Positions 5,726 to 7,717 of a stretch of 7,717 nt of DNA are shown here, piece after piece (the first letter of the stretch is position 1; each line of letters opens with the position of its first letter). A program made the translations under genes and the position numbers. The stretch comes from Holophaga sp. (GTDB lineage: Bacteria > Acidobacteriota > Holophagae > Holophagales > Holophagaceae), in assembly GCA_031292735.1 (NCBI GenBank), contig JARLGP010000137.1:1-7717 (forward strand). The letters are read 5' to 3'. The notes under the pieces were generated by a model that saw nothing but the letters and a program-made list of their open reading frames with translations, searched no databases and had not been told where the DNA came from.

Positions 5726-5848
5726 TTGGGCATTGGCTTTCTTTGGACCGTGTTCATCGGAGCCGTCGCCCGGGAAGATCTGAAAGCCGTGCTCCACCGC
5801 CTACGCCTGATCATGAACCGCGGGCGTAAAGGCGAGTTCAGTCTCTGA
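5726..5848 (+). other. Short frame (40 codons) after the nucleotidyltransferase gene, possible gene tail
   Basis: Directly downstream and in the same frame as the nucleotidyltransferase stop, an open stretch reads LGIGFLWTVFIGAVAREDLK and ends RLIMNRGRKGEFSL before TGA. The hydrophobic segment followed by a basic helix looks protein-like. It starts only with TTG, without a convincing ribosome site, and could be a remnant of a truncated gene or readthrough sequence. No family is recognised. Confidence 0.25.
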
Positions 5849-5873
5849 CTCGGAACGGATCCTGTGAATGCGA

Positions 5874-5905
5874 AAATCCCCGAAACCAAGTAGTTTCAGG
5901 GATTT
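5874..5905 (-). terminator. Intrinsic terminator of the intact tRNA-Gly gene
   Basis: AAATCCC pairs with GGGATTT and GAAAC with GTTTC, interrupted by one mismatch, around a 6-base loop. On the minus strand the stem ends in ATTTT. It begins five bases beyond the tRNA CCA end, at the same distance as the hairpin at 4188-4215 from the displaced copy. It was supplied by the inserted element. Confidence 0.65.
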
Positions 5906-5909
5906 GCAT

Positions 5910-5984
5910 TGGAGCGGGCGAACGGGATCGAACCGTCGACGTTCAGCTTGGGAAGCTGACATTCTACCACTGAATTACGCCCGC
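5910..5984 (-). tRNA. tRNA-Gly(CCC), CCA encoded
   Basis: On the minus strand all arms fold: acceptor GCGGGCG / CGCCCGC, D stem ATTC / GAAT, anticodon stem TCAGC / GCTGA with loop TTCCCAA (anticodon CCC, reading GGG), a 5-base variable region, T stem GACGG / CCGTT with loop TTCGATC, discriminator T and an encoded CCA. It is very close to the E. coli glyU type. Its 3' part is duplicated at 4221-4266, so the current 3' part was probably supplied by the inserted element and the gene restored intact. Confidence 0.95.
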
Positions 5985-5997
5985 ATGGGCTGGGTCC

Positions 5998-6026
5998 ATC
6001 CTACTGGAGCGCGGCCGGGAATGCCA
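5998..6026 (-). promoter_or_regulatory. Candidate promoter of tRNA-Gly
   Basis: On the minus strand TGGCAT (6021-6026), 17 bases, TAGGAT (5998-6003), ending 13 bases before the tRNA 5' end. The -10 box is acceptable and the -35 weak. Confidence 0.4.
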
Positions 6027-6033
6027 GTGCCAG

Positions 6034-6061
6034 TTTCAAGCGGTCCGCCAGCCGCTACACT
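6034..6061 (+). promoter_or_regulatory. Candidate promoter of the EamA permease gene
   Basis: TTTCAA (6034-6039), 16 bases, TACACT (6056-6061), about 55 bases before ATG 6117. It is arranged back to back with the tRNA promoter. Confidence 0.4.
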
Positions 6062-6116
6062 GGGAGCTGGGCCCCGCGGCCCCTCCCAGCGCCGCGATGG
6101 CCCCTGAAAGGTCACG

Positions 6117-7103
6117 ATGGGAGAAGCCAGCGGAATGCATTTGGACCCCCCCTGCCGAACCCGGGCCAAAGGGGTCGTGGCCGGCGTCCTGTTCTGCCTG
6201 GCCTCCGGCCTGTGCTTCGGCAGCCTGCCGATCTTCGCCCGCATGGCCTACCGGACGGGGGTCGATATCGCCACCCTGATGCTGCTCCGCTTTTCCATCG
6301 CGGCGCTGTGCATGTGGGTGGTGTTCGTCTGCAAGGGGCTGAGCCTGCCCCGGGGCAGGGGCCTGGCCCTGCTGGCGGTCATGGGCGTGCTGGGCTACGC
6401 CGGCCAGGCCTACTGCTACTTCGCGGCCATCACCCTGGCCTCGGTGGGCCTGGTGTCCCTGCTGCTCTACCTCTACCCGGCCATGGTGGCGATCCTGGCC
6501 CGGGTGGTGTTCCGCCACCCGCTTTCCAGGCTGCAGGTGGGCGCGGTGGCCATGGCCCTGGCCGGAAGCGCGCTCACCATCGGCCGGGCCGGGGACGGCA
6601 CGCCGCTGGGGATCTTCCTGGGCCTCATGACCGGGGTGGTCTATGCCTGCTACGTCCTGGCCGGCAGCCGGATTCCGGCCCACATCAGCCCCACCGCCTC
6701 CACCGCGGTGATCACCACCGGCGCGGCGCTGACCTATGCCTGCCTCACCGCCCTGCGCGGGCCGCGGCTGCCGGGCACCATGGCCGGCTGGGCGGCGGTG
6801 ACCGCGGTGGCGGTGGTCAGCACGCTGGCCATCCTGTTCTTCTTCGAGGGGCTGGAACGGGTGGGCCCGGTGCGGGCCTCGGTCTATTCCACGGTGGAGC
6901 CGATCTGCACCCTGGTCCTGGCTGCGCTCCTGCTGGGCGAGCCGTTCACCCTGACCCGGGTGGGCGGCGGCATCCTCATCGTGGCGGCGGTGCTGCTGCT
7001 GGCCCGGGAGGAACTGCGCTCCAGCCGAGCCGGCGCAGCAGCCAATCGGTCAGTTCCCGGGCTCCCGTCACCCGCTGCTCCGCCACCCACAGCGGAAGGC
7101 TGA
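6117..7103 (+). CDS. EamA-domain permease of the drug/metabolite transporter superfamily
   Basis: This 328-residue inner-membrane protein has about ten hydrophobic segments between residues 19 and 296, arranged as two EamA repeats. The first repeat covers residues about 19-155 and includes LLRFSIAALCMWVVF (56-70) and GLVSLLLYLYPAMVAILARV (111-130). The second covers about 162-296 and ends with VRASVYSTVEPICTLVLAAL followed by LLGEP, the family's typical Pro-Glu-containing helix. Members export amino acids or other small metabolites, but substrate cannot be read from sequence. ATG 6117 has an AAAGG site nine bases upstream and is preferred over the second ATG at 6135. The C-terminal 30 residues are Pro/Ala/Ser-rich and overlap lpxK on the opposite strand, so the tail is probably not under tight constraint. 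Confidence 0.88.
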   Translation: MGEASGMHLDPPCRTRAKGVVAGVLFCLASGLCFGSLPIFARMAYRTGVDIATLMLLRFSIAALCMWVVFVCKGLSLPRGRGLALLAVMGVLGYAGQAYCYFAAITLASVGLVSLLLYLYPAMVAILARVVFRHPLSRLQVGAVAMALAGSALTIGRAGDGTPLGIFLGLMTGVVYACYVLAGSRIPAHISPTASTAVITTGAALTYACLTALRGPRLPGTMAGWAAVTAVAVVSTLAILFFFEGLERVGPVRASVYSTVEPICTLVLAALLLGEPFTLTRVGGGILIVAAVLLLAREELRSSRAGAAANRSVPGLPSPAAPPPTAEG

Positions 7104-7717
7104 GCGGCACGTCCTTGAGCTTCACCGCGTCCTTTTCGGTGCACACCAGGGCGCCGGCGCCGGCTGCCCGGGCCGCGTCCTGCAGGCGCAGGAGCTGGTG
7201 CCCGGTGAGGGCCTGATGGTCGCGGAAGCTGTGGGTGCCGGCCCAGGGCAGGCCGGCCACCAGGAGATCGGCGTAGAAGGCCTCGGGGTGGCCCAGGGCG
7301 CAGAAGGCGAACAGCGGGCCCGGGCCCAGAGCCGGCAGCTCCAGCCGCTCCTGGGTGCCGAACCGGCGCAGGGCGCCGATCTGGAAATCCAGCCAGAACA
7401 CCGGGCCGCCCGAACCCCAGCGGCGCCACCAGGCCAGGATCGGCTCCCGTTCGGCCCGGCCGCCCCGGGTCACCACCAGGCAGGAAGCCCGGGCGGCGCT
7501 GGCCATGGGCTCGCGCAGATCGCCCAGGGGCAGCATGCGCCCGTTGCCCCAGCGGCGCACCCCGTCCAGCAGCAGCAGGTCCACGTCCCGGTGCAACGCC
7601 CGGTGCTGGAAGCCGTCGTCCATGATCAGCAGGTCGGGCGCCGGCTCCAGGGCCAGGGCCCGCAGGGCCGCGTGGTAGCGCTTGCGGCCCACCACCACCC
7701 GGCCGGGGCCCAGGCGC
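6976..7717 (-). CDS. lpxK: Tetraacyldisaccharide 4'-kinase, C-terminal 246 residues (5' end outside the window)
   Basis: LpxK phosphorylates the 4'-position of the lipid A precursor disaccharide-1-phosphate at the inner face of the cytoplasmic membrane. The open frame continues to the window edge, so the Walker A region and about 80-100 N-terminal residues are not seen. Diagnostic segments are VVVGRKRYHAAL (family V-G-x-x-R-x-x-A), LLIMDDGFQHRALHRDVDLL (the D-D-G-F-Q-H signature), NGRMLPLGDLREP (G-x-L-P-x-G-x-L-R-E-P), FCALGHPEAFYADL (the family A-x-x-x-P-x-x-F), and FRDHQALT with CTEKDAVKLK (F-x-D-H and T-x-K-D-x-V-K). The C-terminus adds a Pro/Ala-rich tail that runs 128 bases into the converging permease gene. 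GTG at 7698 is internal, not the start. Confidence 0.95.
   Translation of the reverse strand, partial: RLGPGRVVVGRKRYHAALRALALEPAPDLLIMDDGFQHRALHRDVDLLLLDGVRRWGNGRMLPLGDLREPMASAARASCLVVTRGGRAEREPILAWWRRWGSGGPVFWLDFQIGALRRFGTQERLELPALGPGPLFAFCALGHPEAFYADLLVAGLPWAGTHSFRDHQALTGHQLLRLQDAARAAGAGALVCTEKDAVKLKDVPLSLPLWVAEQRVTGARELTDWLLRRLGWSAVPPGPAAAPPPR

Larger units (their letters stand above)
4221..5954. mobile_element. Small integrated element or remnant in tRNA-Gly(CCC), about 1.69 kb, no integrase
   Basis: The insert is bounded by 46-bp direct repeats of the tRNA 3' part (4221-4266 and 5909-5954). It brings its own terminator next to the restored tRNA and has AT-rich stretches (around 4266-4510) unlike the flanks. 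Its main content is one nucleotidyltransferase gene with an upstream operator-like array. No tyrosine recombinase, excisionase or replication gene fits inside, so it is either a deletion remnant of a larger island or a non-autonomous element moved by an integrase from elsewhere. Confidence 0.75.

Noticed and set aside
4384..5832. Shared GGGCGTAAA(A)GG words near 4385 and 5821, resembling the tRNA 5' end
   Set aside because: The match is about 10 bases, without extended similarity or consistent orientation relative to the insert ends. I take it as chance.
5377..5889. 170-codon minus-strand frame antisense to the end of the nucleotidyltransferase gene
   Set aside because: It starts in the tRNA terminator, shows no motif, and opposes the protein with the recognisable fold.
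6036..6683. 215-codon minus-strand frame opposite the permease gene
   Set aside because: Gln/His/Gly-rich antisense translation of a membrane protein gene. The plus strand gives clean EamA hydrophobic segments.
1..7717. CRISPR array or rRNA
   Set aside because: No regularly spaced repeat-spacer pattern other than the four 24-base-period operator-like sites, which are too short, alternate in orientation and have no matching repeat-length units. No rRNA-like sequence was seen.

Overview
The window is high-GC DNA from a Gram-negative bacterium. The partial lpxK at the right edge implies lipid A. GC-rich third codon positions make long antisense reading frames common. I cannot place it to genus; an Acidobacteriota (Holophagae-like) or deltaproteobacterial-type genome would fit, but this is only a guess.

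Left part (1-4043, all genes on the minus strand). A TOMM-type RiPP (thiazole/oxazole-modified peptide) biosynthesis operon reads right to left. It has a promoter near 4013-4043, a 30-codon ORF with a strong ribosome binding site (3889-3981), a fused leader-binding/E1-like plus YcaO cyclodehydratase of 760 aa (1603-3885), and a SagB/ThcOx-type FMN azoline dehydrogenase of 478 aa (156-1592). Gaps between genes are 3 and 10 bases. Together these would convert Ser/Thr/Cys in a precursor to azolines and then oxidise them to azoles. The only candidate precursor in view has no cysteine. It also sits in the same frame as the cyclodehydratase, separated only by one TGA and one codon. No transporter, protease or immunity gene is visible. 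Just beyond the dehydrogenase (1-120) starts an IS4-family-like transposase gene with its own promoter, so the operon may be cut short there.

Middle part (4188-5984). A complete tRNA-Gly(CCC) gene lies on the minus strand at 5910-5984. Its 3' part is repeated exactly (46 of 46 bases) at 4221-4266. This is the signature of integration into a tRNA gene with the crossover in the anticodon region. The inserted DNA is about 1.69 kb, has AT-rich flanks, and carries one substantial gene, a nucleotidyltransferase-fold protein (PF12281/COG5397-like). Upstream of it is a 24-base-periodic array of alternating TTGCCACAA / TTGTGGCAA sites and what may be a frameshifted small DNA-binding protein. No integrase is present. 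Each tRNA 3' end is followed on the minus strand by a hairpin terminator.

Right part (5985-7717) is ordinary chromosome: divergent promoters for the tRNA and for an EamA/DMT-family permease (6117-7103), which converges on and overlaps the 3' end of lpxK (minus strand, 5' end outside the window).
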